A stretch of 64,000 nucleotides of DNA from Rhizomys pruinosus (GCA_009823505.1 VZQC01012261.1:1417819-1481818); one strand, 5' to 3'; positions 12,300 to 24,777 are shown, counted from the stretch's first letter. A program made the numbers and translations. Notes: a model not told the origin generated them from the letters alone.

Positions 12300-12984
12300 C
12301 AGTGTTTTATATGGGAGGTTGGTTGAATCCATGGCTGCAGAACTGGGATACAGAGAGCCAGCTGTATTTCTGTCTGATATTTGAAAATAAACATAGTATC
12401 TTTATGCAACACTCTTCTGTATGGCAAGGCGACCCTCTTTAAGGTGGTTTATCTGACCATCTTACTTAAATGCAATTGGAAACCAGTGCCATCCCTTGCT
12501 CAACAGCCCTTAAACTGTCTCTAACAGCTTTACCAGCTTGTATAGTAGCCACAGCTTAATGCAGTCCTGTAATCAGCATCACTAAAATATTGGAGTAGTG
12601 TCCCCTGTTTGCTGGTGCTGGAGTAATGCATAGCTCCTCAGTAGCACTTTGAATTTTGATTCTGTTTTTATTCAGTGTACTTGAGGTTTGGTTTGAGAGT
12701 ACATGTGTTCAAATCTCAAATTCAATTTTAGTGCTCCTCCATTAGACTAAAGAGAGAATATGAAGATACTTCACCTATATTCAAGTTTGTTCTTATGAAA
12801 TTTCTCCTTTTATATTTGAATCTAGTCAGTATTTGGACAAGCATATTAAACAAGACTGCCACTATACTGACTGAATGAGTAAAACAGTATATCCTGAAAG
12901 TTGCCTGTGAATTAAGTTACATTCTTACTCTCCAAGGTTTTTATACAGATGGACCTCTGTTTAGGAATAACTCTTTATTTACAT

Positions 12985-12987
<3 letters not shown>

Positions 12988-13015
<28 letters not shown>
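12988..13015. repeat. (TA)n microsatellite
   Basis: About 14 TA units. Confidence 0.95.
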
Positions 13016-13018
<3 letters not shown>

Positions 13019-13113
13019 TTTTCTATATTGTTCTTAAAATTTAAAGAAGCCCATTTAAAATTTTGGATCAATGATTATTAAAGTCCAAAGAATCCTTTAG
13101 AATTTTGAGTCAT

Positions 13114-13279
13114 CTGCCGGGCGTGGTGGCGCATGCTTTTAATCCCAGCACTCAGGAGGCAGAGGCAGGCAGATCTTTGTGAGTTCAAGGCCAGCCTGGT
13201 GTACAGAGTAAGTTCCAGGACAGCTGGGGATACAGGGAGACCCTGTCTTGAAAAGACCAAAAAAAAAAAAAAAAAAAGG
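13114..13279 (+). mobile_element. B1 SINE
   Basis: Complete B1 from 'gccgggcgtggtggcgcatg' to 'gagaccctgtcttgaaaaga' with an 18-base A tail. A 12-bp direct repeat, attttgagtcat, flanks it at 13102-13113 and 13280-13291. The exact target duplication and intact body mark it as young. Confidence 0.96.
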
Positions 13280-13294
13280 ATTTTGAGTCATTAC

Positions 13295-14814
13295 CATGCA
13301 AAGTATTTAAGAGTTTAAGAACTTAAAATTCATCTTCATATTTTATTTAATTTTACCTAGACAGATTTATTATATGACTCATTTGACTTTTATTTTTCTC
13401 TTTTAACTTTTAGTTGTTGTGTAAAACAGTGTTTTATTGTGACATTTCACACTGGCTCTTTGTCCATCGTTGCCCTTCCTTGCTGAGCCCTATCCTCCCC
13501 ACAAATAGTCTCCCTTCTGCTTTAATGTCATTTGTTTATTTAGATCTAAAATTTACATATGAGAGAAAACACAATATTTTCAACTGACTTTAATTTTTGT
13601 ATGCTATGTACTACATAGACCATAATGTGACACATTCATTAATGTGTCTGATGAAGAAAGGGATTACAACACCAACCCATCTCTTCAATGAAAAGCTCAA
13701 ACTTCTCCACTTCAAATCAGATAAAGAGACTAGTTATTAATGAATTAAAGAATAAAATCCCAATACTTAGCAAATTCTTAAGCTCAGTAGTCTCCTTTGC
13801 CTTGAAGAACATAGAGAAAAATGAATCAGCAATTGAAAACCAATGACAACTTCATTTCTTGACTCTGAGTCTTATGGTGTGGGATGAGTGATGTGTGTTT
13901 AGAAAATCATTCACTGAGCCAATGCCACCTGCATTCAACAGCCAAACAGAAAACATTCCAGAAAGTTGGCAAAGACACATTGAAAAAAAAAAAAACCTCC
14001 AATAAATGTTTCATTTAGCCTGAGCCTATGCCAGAGAATAAAAGAAAATATATAAACATACAATCTCAAGTTTTTATGTATAATCAGATCATTCATGAGT
14101 TGTACAAATGTTTAATTGGGAGATTAATTAAGCAAAAGCTAGTTTTGGTTGATCTAGATATTAACAGTTACAGAGAAGCTAAATCACAAAGCCTTAAGAA
14201 AGGAGTCAGGGGTTTTGGCCCAGTTGTGTCTTGCCAGCCAGCCCTAGGAGGAGCCAGAGACAAAAGCACACAGGACTCTTGGTGTTGTGTTGTCCTAACG
14301 GAACTGCCGCTCCTTCTTTTGCCTGCGTTTCAAGGCTTTCCGCAAAATCATCAAAGTTTCTGGTGTCACTGGAATAAAGAGTTGAACTAAACAGATCAAA
14401 TAGTCAACCTCTTCCCAGCACTGCATCCAGGTATGTCCTGAAAACAAGTACTAGAGGCCTTAAGTCCCTACAGATATGGACACATTTTAGCATTGAAAAA
14501 TAAGGTTTCAAACAATGTAGGTTGGAAGAGAACCTCTCAGAAGCCAAGAAACCAATGTACTTGTAGTGGTGGATCTTGCTTAAGGCAATTTCTCTTCTCC
14601 AAGCAGGAAATCATTAAGAAGACAGAGGGCAAATACATGGGGCCCTTATGAACATGGGCAGCTTACCACTTATGAGGTGAAAGCCGCTCCATGTTAAATG
14701 TTAGAGCTTCTGCTCGAGAGCCAACATTAAATCAGCTACCTCAGATCCTCACTTAGCATCTTTCCAAACACAGAGAACTAGAGATAGCCCATCTCCAAAC
14801 TCTCAAACTCTCAT

Positions 14815-14877
<63 letters not shown>

Positions 14878-16120
14878 CTTGTCCTAAGAAGGGTTACCAT
14901 GACTGTAGTTTTGGTGGGTCATCGCTGTGACATTTTTACCAACACCTGCAAATTCAGGCCTTCTTTCTAATTGAATCACCTCTTGTCTCCCCACTTTGAT
15001 TTTAATTGCTTAACTGACTCCATCTTGAAAACCCTCTTGAGAATTATTGGTAGGCAGTAGCTCCAAGATTTCAAAGGCTAAGGATATTCACACACTTGTG
15101 TATGCATCCAGCCTTCCTGGGAAATACCACAAGCGCCTGATGGGGACAATCTGTACCAAATGAAAGAGGAGAGTAAAGAGTTCCTCTGCCTAATGGAAAA
15201 CTTGAGTCAAAACGATCTGTTCAGAAACTGTTTGGCTGGAAGTGTATATATTCTCTGCTTACTTTTTCTTTGATATTGATTGGGGTTGGAGATTATAATT
15301 TTTTTCTTTTAAAATAATATTAGAAAGTATGGATATAGAGAATAGTATTTATATTCTTGAAGTTTCCTTGTTCTGTTGAAACTGGACTTCTGCTTTACTG
15401 CGTACAGTGTGAGAGAGGAATGTGAAAGAATCCTTCACACTCTGAATTCATTCAGGCTAAGGCTAGGCATGGTAGGCAAGGAAGTGTAGTTCTACACACA
15501 GTTATTATTGCAGTTGTGTGCATTTCTGTGCCAAACTAACAGATACTCGGCTACAGTTTTGAGTTGAAATAAAGAATCGTATAGTGTTCATGTGTCGTCT
15601 AGGGAATGGCTCCCTAGTAGCTGGGTTAAATCAGTTTGCATAGGAGGATGCCACTTTAGCCAGTTTTCTCCAAATCTGTAGTGTCATAAATAACAGAAAA
15701 CTTATTCATTGCTCCTGTTTCATGCCAGCAACTGATTCACTGGGACCCAGACTGAAGTGACACCCCTACCTAGGATATGCTAACCTCATGAGAAAAGGAT
15801 GAGAAAAGGAAAACTGGCAGAACAAGGTCATGATCTTTTAAGTGTTTGCCTTGAAATTAGCATGCCTTACTTCTGCTTACATTTCATTGAGTGAAGTGAG
15901 TCTTAGGGCCAAACAGACATCAGAGAAATGGCAAGTTTTTCTCCCAGTCAAAGGAAAGGTATGAGCCACAGCCATGAGCTGGAAAAGGTAGAGGGTCACT
16001 GAAAACATAAAAGGAAAGCATGATATTCATGTAATATGTTTTAATTATACATTTGTAACCAATGTAAAAAGAAATAATGCATTAAGTATCTGTAAGGTAT
16101 ATAGGTTGTATATTTTTGTC
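13295..16120. other. mostly unique intronic sequence
   Basis: Contains the (CT)n array at 14817-14874 but nothing else I can classify. The 120-codon open frame at 14028-14390 shows no recognisable protein similarity and I treat it as chance. Confidence 0.4.
14817..14874. repeat. (CT)n microsatellite
   Basis: About 28 almost pure CT units. Confidence 0.97.
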
Positions 16121-16126
16121 TAGCAG

Positions 16127-16310
16127 ATATCACAAGGTATATGATCTGTGTCATATGCACATGATACATATATATATATCACATGGTATATGATCTGTGT
16201 CATATGCGCATGATACATATATATCACATGGTATATGATCTGTGTAATATGCACATGATACATATATATTTCACATGGTATATGATCTGTGTCATGTACA
16301 TACATATATA
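16127..16310. repeat. minisatellite, four copies of a 45-49 bp unit
   Basis: Copies start near 16127, 16176, 16221 and 16268. Each contains 'ggtatatgatctgtgt' followed in the first three by 'atatgcacatgatacatata' or a one-base variant. Copies differ by a few substitutions and by the number of TA units at the junctions. Confidence 0.9.
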
Positions 16311-16929
16311 TGATTATCTCAACTAGGATGAAAAGATAATTTCAAACAACTCTTGAGAGTTGTTTACCAGGAGTAAACCCACTTCTTAGAATCTGTTTGT
16401 GACTCTTTTACTCTAATAGAAATTATTTTAAGTGGCTAGACTTGTTGTGAACTCAGCTTGCAGAAGATACTTCAAAGCTGGGAGCTAAGGCTCCCATTAT
16501 CATTATCATGTCTCAGCATCCTATGACTTTTGCTCTGGGGAAAGAAATATACATACACAGAGCCATCCATTTCTGTTTCTACTGAATGCAATTAGAAGTC
16601 ACAGCAAAATATGCATATATGAAAGTTGCACATTTCTTCTTCTTCCTGTGGTTGTATACTTGCTGACAACAGGGCATTTTGCTACACACCAAGGAAAAAG
16701 GTTTATGGAAATCATAGGGAGATAAGACATGCATTTATAATTTGGCTCAATGTTTTGAATGCTCAATGATTAGTAATCTTAAATTTCTTTTAAGCAACCT
16801 GTATTTTAGCTCTTTGGAGTAACTTAGAATATCATGTAAAGAAAATGTTATACAAAAAATACACTTTGCATATATTAAAGAATTATTCAGGCATTTTAAA
16901 CATCAAAACAAACTTAATATCTAATTTTA

Positions 16930-17153
16930 TTTTATTATTTACTGTTTTATTTTATGTATATGAATGTACTGGCTGCATGTATTTAAGTGCACCCATGCTC
17001 TACAATGCCAATGGCTGTCAGCAGAGGGCGTCAGATCCCCTGGAGCTGGAGTTACAGATGGTTGTTAGTTGCCATGTGGGTGGTGGGAAATGAACCCTGG
17101 TCCTCTGCAAGAACAGCCAGTGCTCTTATCTACTGAGTCATCTCTCCAGCCCC
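16930..17153 (-). mobile_element. B2 SINE
   Basis: Complete minus-strand B2 with an exact 14-bp target duplication, aatatctaatttta, at 16916-16929 and 17154-17167. Confidence 0.95.
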
Positions 17154-17169
17154 AATATCTAATTTTAAA

Positions 17170-17620
17170 AGTTCAGAAAAAAGTAGACACTGACATCAGG
17201 CCTTGGAATCTAAATTGAAGTCTAAGAAAACCATGATGCCTTGTCCTATTCCTGTAATTTAGGTTATAATGTCCTCTTGGGAGGAGGATAATGATGGAAG
17301 TATATGGATCAATATAATCATTTACAGCCATATAGAAATGGAGTGGGTACCAGCATTCATTTTAACAAAATTTGTTTAACATTTGACCAAAGAAATGATA
17401 CATGTAATAAGCTGTGCTTCACTTGAGAAGTCCTTTCTAAAAGGAAAAGCCTTAAGTAGTACATTAATCATGATGCTAACTCATCCACCTGGATTATCCT
17501 AAACCTGTAACCAGGAGACTGTTGAAATCTTAACACCTTGGTGATACTTTAATAGTGATAATTGCATCCACTGCAGACATCTCAAGGAGGCTGAATCATC
17601 CCATGCTAGTACCTGTCTAT
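17170..17620. other. unique intronic sequence
   Basis: Nothing recognised before the L1 fragment begins near 17621. Confidence 0.4.
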
Positions 17621-18664
17621 TTGAGTTTCAGTAAAGTGGGGGAATACAAAATTAACCTAGAAAAATCAGTAGCATTGCTTTACACCAAGAATAAGCAACT
17701 GGAGAAGGAATATGAGGAGACCTTCCCAATCACAATAGCATCAAAAAAATTTAAAATACCTGGGATTAAACCTAACCAAAGACCACTACAACAAAAAAAT
17801 TTGAAACCCTGAAGAAGGAGATTAAAGATGATATCAAAAGATGGAAAGACCTCCCATGCTCATGGATTGGAAAAATTAATATAGTAAAAATGTCCATTCT
17901 ACACAAATTAATATACAGATTCAGTGCAATCCCAATCAAAATCCCCATGAGCTTCTTCACAGACTTGGAAAAAAAAGTCCTTAAATTCATATGGAAAAAC
18001 AAAAAAACCCAAATAGCTAAAGCAACCCTGAGTGGAAAGGGCAGCACAGGGGGGATTGCTTTACCAGACTTCAAGCTATATTACAGGGCTATAGTCATAA
18101 AGACAGCCTGGTACTGGCACAAAAACAGACCCATTGACCAATGGAACAAAAATTGAAGATCCAAACTTGAGCTCATGTAATTTCGGCCACCTCAGATTCG
18201 ATAAACTGGCCAAAAAGGCTCAATGGAAGAAAGATAGCATCTTCAGCAAATAGTGTTGGCAAAACTGGATCACCATTTGTAGAAGAACAAAATTAAACCC
18301 CACCTCTCACCCTGTACAAAAACCAACTCGAAGTGGACCAAAGATCTCAACATAAACCTAAAACCCTGAAGGAGATAGAAGAAAAATTTGGCACCAATCC
18401 ACAAAATATAGGCATAGGAAAAGAATTTCTAAATCAAACAGCAGCCATTCAGGAAATAAGGCCAACAATTAGCAAATGTGATCTCATCAAACTCAGAAGC
18501 TTCTGTACAGCAAAAGAAACAATCAAGGAAGTGAAGAGAAAAGCCACAGAGTGGGAGGAAATCTTCACCAGTGATACATCTGACAGAGCATTAATGTCCA
18601 GAATATATAGACTACTTAAAAAACAAAGAAGTAAGAAAACAAATGACCTACTCAAAAGAAACAG

Positions 18665-18781
18665 AGGGGCTGGAGAGATGGCCTAGCGGTTGGGAGCACC
18701 GACCCATCACGGGTGCACAGACTTGCATGCAGACAATACATTCATACACATATGGAAATAAATAAAATAAAAAAAAAAAAG
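18665..18781 (+). mobile_element. internally deleted B2 SINE
   Basis: The B2 head 'ggggctggagagatggccta' is joined after about 40 bases directly to the B2 3' part 'cacgggtgcacagacttgca', so the middle ~110 bases are missing. It has an A-rich tail and lies inside the L1 at 17.6-20.2 kb. Confidence 0.9.
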
Positions 18782-19587
18782 AAGATAAAGAGCCGAACAG
18801 AGATTTCACCAGTGAGGAAGTAAAGATGGCTGAGAAACATCTTAAAAAGTGTTCAACATCATTAATAATTAAGGAATTACAAATTAAAACCACTCTAAGA
18901 TATCATCTCACTCCAATAAGACTGGCTAAGATCAAGAAAACAAATGATACCAAATGCTGGAGAGGATGTGGGGAAAGAGAAACACTCATCCACTGCTGGT
19001 GGGAATGTAAACTCCTACAAGCACTATGGGAAGCAGTGTGGAGAACCCTTAAAAGACTCAGAATGAGCCTACTACCTGACCCAATCATACCACTCCTGGC
19101 TATATACCCACAAGACTCATCCTACCACAAAGATATATGCACAGCTATGTTTATTGCAGCTCTCTTCACAATAGTGAAGAGCTGGAACCAACCCAAATGT
19201 CCCTCAACTGAGTGGATAACAAAAATGCGGTACATCTACACAATGGAATTCTATGCAGCAGTAAAGAAACATGACATTATGAACTTTGCAGGTAAATGGA
19301 TGGAACTCAAAGCCATTATGCTAAGTAACACAGTCCCAGGGGAAAAAAAAAAAAAAAAGGCAAATGTTTTCCCTCATTTGTGGATGCTAACACCAAATCC
19401 TCAGTTGGCAGGCAAGCTGAGCAACCTTGTTATTATTTCTTCATATCTGAAAGCAACTGTGCTGTTATAATGTGAATCTCTTAACAGGCTCTAGAATTGA
19501 CCTACCACTTATATTCAGACATTGTAATTACTGTTATAGGTAAAAAATACGTATTCATATTTTAAAGTAATATAAAATTAAAGGGAA

Positions 19588-19850
19588 GGGGCTGGAGAGA
19601 TAGCCTAGTGGTTAAGAGTGCCGACTACTCTTGCAGAGGACCCCGGTTTGATCCCCAGCACCCACAGGGCGGCTGAGAACCATCTGTAACTCCAATTCCA
19701 GGAGAACTCCAGTTCCAGGGGAATCCGACACCCTCTTCTGACCTCCGCGGCATTGCACGACACAGGTGCACAAACCTACATGCAGACAGTACATTCATAC
19801 ACATAGAAAATAAGTAAATAAAAATAAAAAAATAAAAAAATTTAAAAACA
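19588..19850 (+). mobile_element. B2 SINE, variant with internal duplication
   Basis: Complete B2 inside the L1 3' UTR, with an exact 11-bp target duplication attaaagggaa at 19577-19587 and 19851-19861. The centre has the 'aactccagttccagg' block twice (19689-19720), marking the variant subfamily described in the findings. Confidence 0.95.
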
Positions 19851-20964
19851 ATTAAAGGGAAAAATGTGAACCTTAAAACATATTTTGGAATTAACATAGA
19901 GCTTATTCCCAGAGGTCATAATTTTGATACATATGTGTTGTTTATATAGCCATATTTTGGAACAATACAAAGGGGAGGGAACAACAACATAAGGACTAGG
20001 TCAAAGAACTGACTGATACAGTTAAATTCTGCCCAAAACAACAAGGCTCTGCAGAGAAAATCTTGGAAAGACTGAGAGAAAGAAGAGAAAGATGCAAGAC
20101 ATGCATGGCAGAATGCATGAACTGGGGCGGGGTGGGGATCAGGGAGAGGGGAATATATCCAAATTTGACTGAAAGATGATGTATGAAATACACAAAATCT
20201 CAAAAAAAAAAGAAATATGGTGATCAGGAAGTTCCCCAGTTCAATGAAAAAAAAAATCCCAAAGCTTGCTTTTCCAAATTGCTTCTATTGAGGACTTTTA
20301 ATAAACACTTATTGGAGCCAATTGGTTCATGAATTTCTCAGGATATTTATAGAGATAACCTAAGTGCCTGTGTCAGTATATGATTTCATAAACGCACAGT
20401 AAAACAGCCCTGGTTCCTTCTATCCAGCCAGATTTCTGATGATAATCAATTTTATTGTGGCCCTGGTTTGAATTTTTGGTCATTTAGAAAGAATACCTAA
20501 TGCCTTTGTGTTGGCTATGGAAGACAGTATGTACTACACAAAGCATAATGTAAACCAAATTGTACTTAAAATGCTTAGCTAGAAGAACACACTGTTCCCA
20601 AGCATAAGAGGAGCGCCAGTTTAAAAATACAATGAGAGTGTAACTTGAGAGGAAGCTTCCAAAACCTGGGCAGCAAATCCACTGAGTTGGATCAAACCTC
20701 TGACTTGACTGAGGTCTTCCTGTGCCTGGTACACCCACAGTCTGTACCTGAGTCATTAACATCTCCTTAGAAAACATGGTGGAATTTCCTCAGGCTCACA
20801 CAGATCTCCAGTTTCCTCCCAGCATATGTCTGTCCTGGGAAGGCCAGACTGAGTATTTTAAGATTGGCTGCCTTGATATTATAACTTCAGCAGTAAAAAA
20901 CAACTTGGTGGTATTTAAAAATCATGTATTTCAGACATCATTCCCCAAACAAGTAAACATTTTA

Positions 20965-21184
20965 AAAATATTTTATTTTTATTTCTGTGTATTAATGTAT
21001 TCCCTGCCTGCATGCAAGTACACTCATGCCATACAATGCTCCCAGATGTCAGAAGAGGGCTTTGGATCCCTTTGACCTGGAGTTACAGACAGTTGTTAGC
21101 CACCATGTGGGTGCTGGGAATCAAACCCAGGTTCTCTACAGGAGCAGCCAGTGCTCTTAACCATTAAGACATCTCTGAGGCCCC
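20965..21184 (-). mobile_element. B2 SINE
   Basis: Minus-strand B2: AT-rich left end, 'tgtcagaagagggctttgga', 'gctgggaatcaaacccaggt', 'gtgctcttaaccattaagac'. Moderately diverged. Confidence 0.9.
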
Positions 21185-21189
21185 AAAGT

Positions 21190-21732
21190 TCACATTTTTA
21201 TAAATAATATCATTATATGAAAAAATATTCATAACATATAATTAGGTGCAGCAGTCAACCTAAGATATTATTACCGTATTACCACTCGGGCAAATAACAT
21301 ACATTAAATTATGTGTTAGCAGTAGGACAAGGGTTAACATTTTTTCTTGTGCTGTGCCTCCCAGATTTTCTTCTATAATGTTTTGAAACTGAACATGTAT
21401 AATTAAGAAGTATGATAATGTTTTTTGGAAACATGTCACAAGCCACGGTTTGTTTCCACAGAGCCTTTGTTCTTGTACCCACAGGAGCATAGAGCTCTTG
21501 GGCACGACTGAGACAGGGTCCCCCTGCCAGGGCAGTCTGACAGATATATTCTAAGCAGCTGGGTGCAGTTCACATGAGGAGTTAGCACTGAGCAAATTGG
21601 TGACCAATGAAGAAAAGAACTAGGGCATAGCCTGTGACTTTCTGTCAAGTGGAATCACAGGCAGGTGTCAGGAGAGACTGCCCAGCACCAAACTAACATC
21701 TGCTGCATTTGTTCAGTAAGCCTGCTTGGTTG

Positions 21733-21782
<50 letters not shown>

Positions 21783-22510
21783 TGTGTGTGTTTGTGTGTC
21801 TGTGTGTGTGTCTGTGTGTGTGTCTGTGTCTGTGTGTGTGTCCGTGTGTGCACAGATGTATTATTTTCCCCTTCAACAAGTTGTTTTGAGTTCCCAAATG
21901 CAGTTGACCTAAGACTCCTCAGTCTATGCTGTGGGAGAGAGGTGTTTTTCAGAAACAGGGCACGTCACATGAGTGGTGTGTGGTTGGGAATGAGGATTGT
22001 CAGCCTCCCTTAAACCATTCAAAAAAAAAGTTCCTCAAAAAAAAAAAAAAAGAGGTTCTGAGGAGGAGAACACCCAGCAGCAAAAAGGTAGAGCTGGAGA
22101 CACTAGTGTGGCGGTGCGTTGCAAGGTGACATGGTGGATTCCAGTGCTATGCTCCAGAAGGTGCCATCTAGCCCGTGGTAGCATCAAAGAATGATAAACT
22201 CAAGCTGCAGGACTGCTTGGAGTTCAGTAGGACAGCAAAGTTAAAGTGCAGACAATAACCATCAAGTCGAACTCGATCAGACATGGGGAAAAACCAACTT
22301 TTTCCTGTAGTCATGAATGGCAAAGAAGATGTTTTGTGATGCACTGAGCTCGAAAGGATCTTCGGGTTTCCTGTACACTATACATATGTGTCCAACATGG
22401 GTCGTGGTGCCCACCAGAAGCTGTTGGGAATGTCCTGGCGTGTGCCTCTTTGCCCCCTTGAAGGAATATTTTGCATGTGAATTAGACTTATCCGGAAGTC
22501 TAGTTTTTCT
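21190..22510. other. mostly unique intronic sequence
   Basis: Contains the (TG)n array at 21734-21848 and an A-rich tract at 22020-22052. Nothing else recognised. Confidence 0.4.
21734..21848. repeat. (TG)n microsatellite with TCTG interruptions
   Basis: Pure TG units for about 40 bases, then TG runs punctuated by TCTG and TTTG. Long cysteine-valine open frames here are artefacts of the repeat. Confidence 0.97.
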
Positions 22511-22655
22511 TTTTTTTTTTTTTTTTTTTTTTTTGTTTATTATACATCTTTTTCCAATTCAGTTCGGCATATTTCCCTGTTCCCTTCCCCCCACCCCACC
22601 CACCCCATCCCAGATCATGCATTCTCCATAACTTTCTCTGTTTGTTTTGTTTTTT
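22511..22655 (-). mobile_element. L1 3' UTR fragment
   Basis: A 24-base T run followed by a C-rich tract (22583-22613) and 'agatcatgcattctccataa', matching the complement of the L1 3' end seen at 20.1 kb. Only the last ~140 bases are present. Confidence 0.8.
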
Positions 22656-23036
22656 TCACTTTTTAGCAATAAGTGATAATTTATGAGTACAAGCATCCTT
22701 CTTGTAAAACCAATTTGCAAGCAGTTGTGCCCAAACCCACACAGCCCCTTGGTCCCACCATCCGCAAGGGGGGGGCCCTTGTATGTTCAATCAAGTTGAT
22801 CAAATGAGTGTCCAGGCTATATTCTGTAGTTTTCACCATTCACCCCATCGCAGCCCTTACATTCTACACCACGCCCCCTCTTCCGCAGATTGTTCCTTGG
22901 GCTTAGAAAAGGGGCATGGGTGGCAGAAGAAAACAGTCTACTTTCTCTGGAGCTGTCGTTTTGGACTTTGGTCAATTCTGGCTGTTTCCTTTCATGGGCT
23001 GACAGTTTGTCCAGGAATAACCTTTCGATCCTCCTA
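22656..23036 (-). repeat. interspersed repeat of unidentified family, copy 2
   Basis: Reverse complement of 6380-6845, without the 121-bp duplication. Shared landmarks are 'gtatgttcaatcaagttgat', 'ctgtagttttcaccatt' and 'cagattgttcc'. Confidence 0.75.
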
Positions 23037-23039
23037 ATG

Positions 23040-24123
23040 AAGCACAAGCATTTAGATATTATGTATTTTTAAACAGTACTAATTGTTATCGTAGGTTACT
23101 TTGGTATAGACACAGATGTTTGGATGATGGATGTTAATCCATGAATTACTTTTTTCGTTGACTTATGACAGGGTCTTACTGTGGCTTATAACATCTCCTA
23201 ACCTGTAGAGGATGTAAGCTTGTGGCATCAGCCATGGGTTATTCCTCCAAGGAGAGAGCCAATAGCCAATTAGATTTGGGATATACAGGCATATGGCTGC
23301 CTCTGCTGCACAGTATTTCCAGGCAGGTGAGGTGTAGCTGGTGCTGATGGAGGAGTCTTGCTTGACTCAAGGAGACCCATATTTGCAAGGAGAAATATGA
23401 TGATGATGTCGTTCTCCAACTGTAAATTGGAGACAATTATTATAGAGGTAATCTCTTATAAAATGGGTAAAACAACCTTCTTTAAATGACTAATAGACAC
23501 AGGAACTGTGAAAAGGATTATTCTCTATTCAGAACCAAATATAATACTAAAGTCTCCTTAAGCTATGCATCTAAGCAAAATATATTAATACAGGAGCTCT
23601 GACATCAGCAATGGATTATTCTACCAAGGAGATGTTGGCCAGGGGATCCAAACCCCCACAAAAAGGTAAAGGCTCCTTGCCTCTAAACTGGGATACCTGC
23701 AAGAAGAGAGGTGATAAGGCCCTGCTGTCGAAGACCTGACATTAACATGGGAAAGATGTATTGAGACCACACATGCAAGTGTACAGATGGTCTCTGGAAT
23801 ACCAGAGAGTGTTACCAAAGGCCACTAAACCAATAAAGCAAATATGGGTCTCTGGAGGTCTAGTTTAGGCATACATGAATAGAGATGCATACATGAACAG
23901 GTACACACCCAGACCATCCCTACCTCCCATTACACTCACAGACACACACAGAAAACTTTTAAAAATTCTGTTCCATCCTGTTATGCTAGCAGCCAAATGG
24001 AATATTGTTCCCCAGCAAAGTGCAGTAATCCTCACAATTCTTTCCCATAACTTCAGATACTCAAAGTCCACTTCAAAAAGCATTAAACAAAAAAGGGACA
24101 ATAAACAAGAACCCATAAATTTT
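23040..24123. other. unique intronic sequence with a weak internal repeat
   Basis: About 33 bases from 23226 and from 23603 resemble each other ('catcag', then 'atgg' or 'atggg', then 'ccaaggaga'). The rest is not classified. Confidence 0.35.
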
Positions 24124-24137
24124 AAACTGCACAGTGT

Positions 24138-24460
24138 GAGAAAAACAAACAATGAATGGTATCCCTCATTTGTGGATGCTAGCACCAAGCACTGAGTTGT
24201 AAGGCAAACTGAGCAACATCAACATTATATACCCCTTTCTCTGAAAGCAGCCGTGCTCTGAAAATGTAAATCCCTTAACAGGCTCTAGAATTAACCCACC
24301 ACTTATTTTTAGACTTTGTAATCTTGGTATATGGGTGATAAAGGATACATAGGCATATTTTAGAGTAATATAAATTTAAAAAGGAAAAATTTGAATCCTG
24401 AGATACATAGAAATAACAACAGTTTGTGTACAGATGATGTAATTTTAGTATAGGTGTGAC

Positions 24461-24496
<36 letters not shown>

Positions 24497-24763
24497 TATG
24501 TTGAAGCAGTACAGATTGGAAGGAACAACAGCAGAGGAACAGGGACAGGGAACTGACTGAAACAGTAAAGTTCCCCCAAGGACAATAATCCTGGGCTTTG
24601 AAAAAACTTTGAAAAGAATCAGAAAAAAAGATACAGGGCAGGGATGGCAGGGTGGATGAACTCAGGTGGGGTGGGGGACATGGAAGACAAGATGAGTCTA
24701 GATTGGACTGAGAAACGATGTATGAAACGCACATAACTTCAATAATAATGTTAAAAAATAAAT
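24138..24763 (+). mobile_element. L1 3' UTR insertion
   Basis: A 626-bp L1 3' end on the sense strand, colinear with 19360-20212: 'ccctcatttgtggatgcta', 'aacaggctctagaatta', a (TA)n run at 24465-24494, a G-rich tract near 24665-24680 and an A-rich end. An exact 14-bp target duplication, aaactgcacagtgt, lies at 24124-24137 and 24764-24777. Confidence 0.95.
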
Positions 24764-24777
24764 AAACTGCACAGTGT

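Larger units (their letters stand above)
17621..20212 (+). mobile_element. 5'-truncated L1, ORF2 C-terminal part and 3' UTR
   Basis: Sense-strand L1. Translated fragments match L1 ORF2 in order: '[16 protein letters not shown]' and '[20 protein letters not shown]' (about 17900-18110), 'KRKATEWEEIFTSDTSDR' (about 18530-18590), '[16 protein letters not shown]' and the Cys-rich '[19 protein letters not shown]' (about 18830-19015), then '[20 protein letters not shown]' (about 19150-19210). The frames are broken by stops and indels, so it is dead. The 3' UTR (about 19360-20212) has a G-rich purine tract at 20124-20154 and an A-rich end near 20203. It is interrupted by B2 copies at 18665-18781 and 19588-19850. 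Confidence 0.93.

Noticed and set aside
14028..14390. 120-codon frame in unique sequence
   Set aside because: No recognisable domain, no splice context and no reason to prefer it over chance.
16127..16310. CRISPR-like regular repeats
   Set aside because: The units adjoin directly without unique spacers in rodent DNA; it is a minisatellite.
18826..19470. 214-codon open frame, the longest in the window
   Set aside because: It is the C-terminal part of L1 ORF2, including its Cys-rich motif, and runs into 3' UTR. Not a host gene.
21665..22013. Cys/Val-rich reading frames
   Set aside because: Translation of a (TG)n microsatellite.
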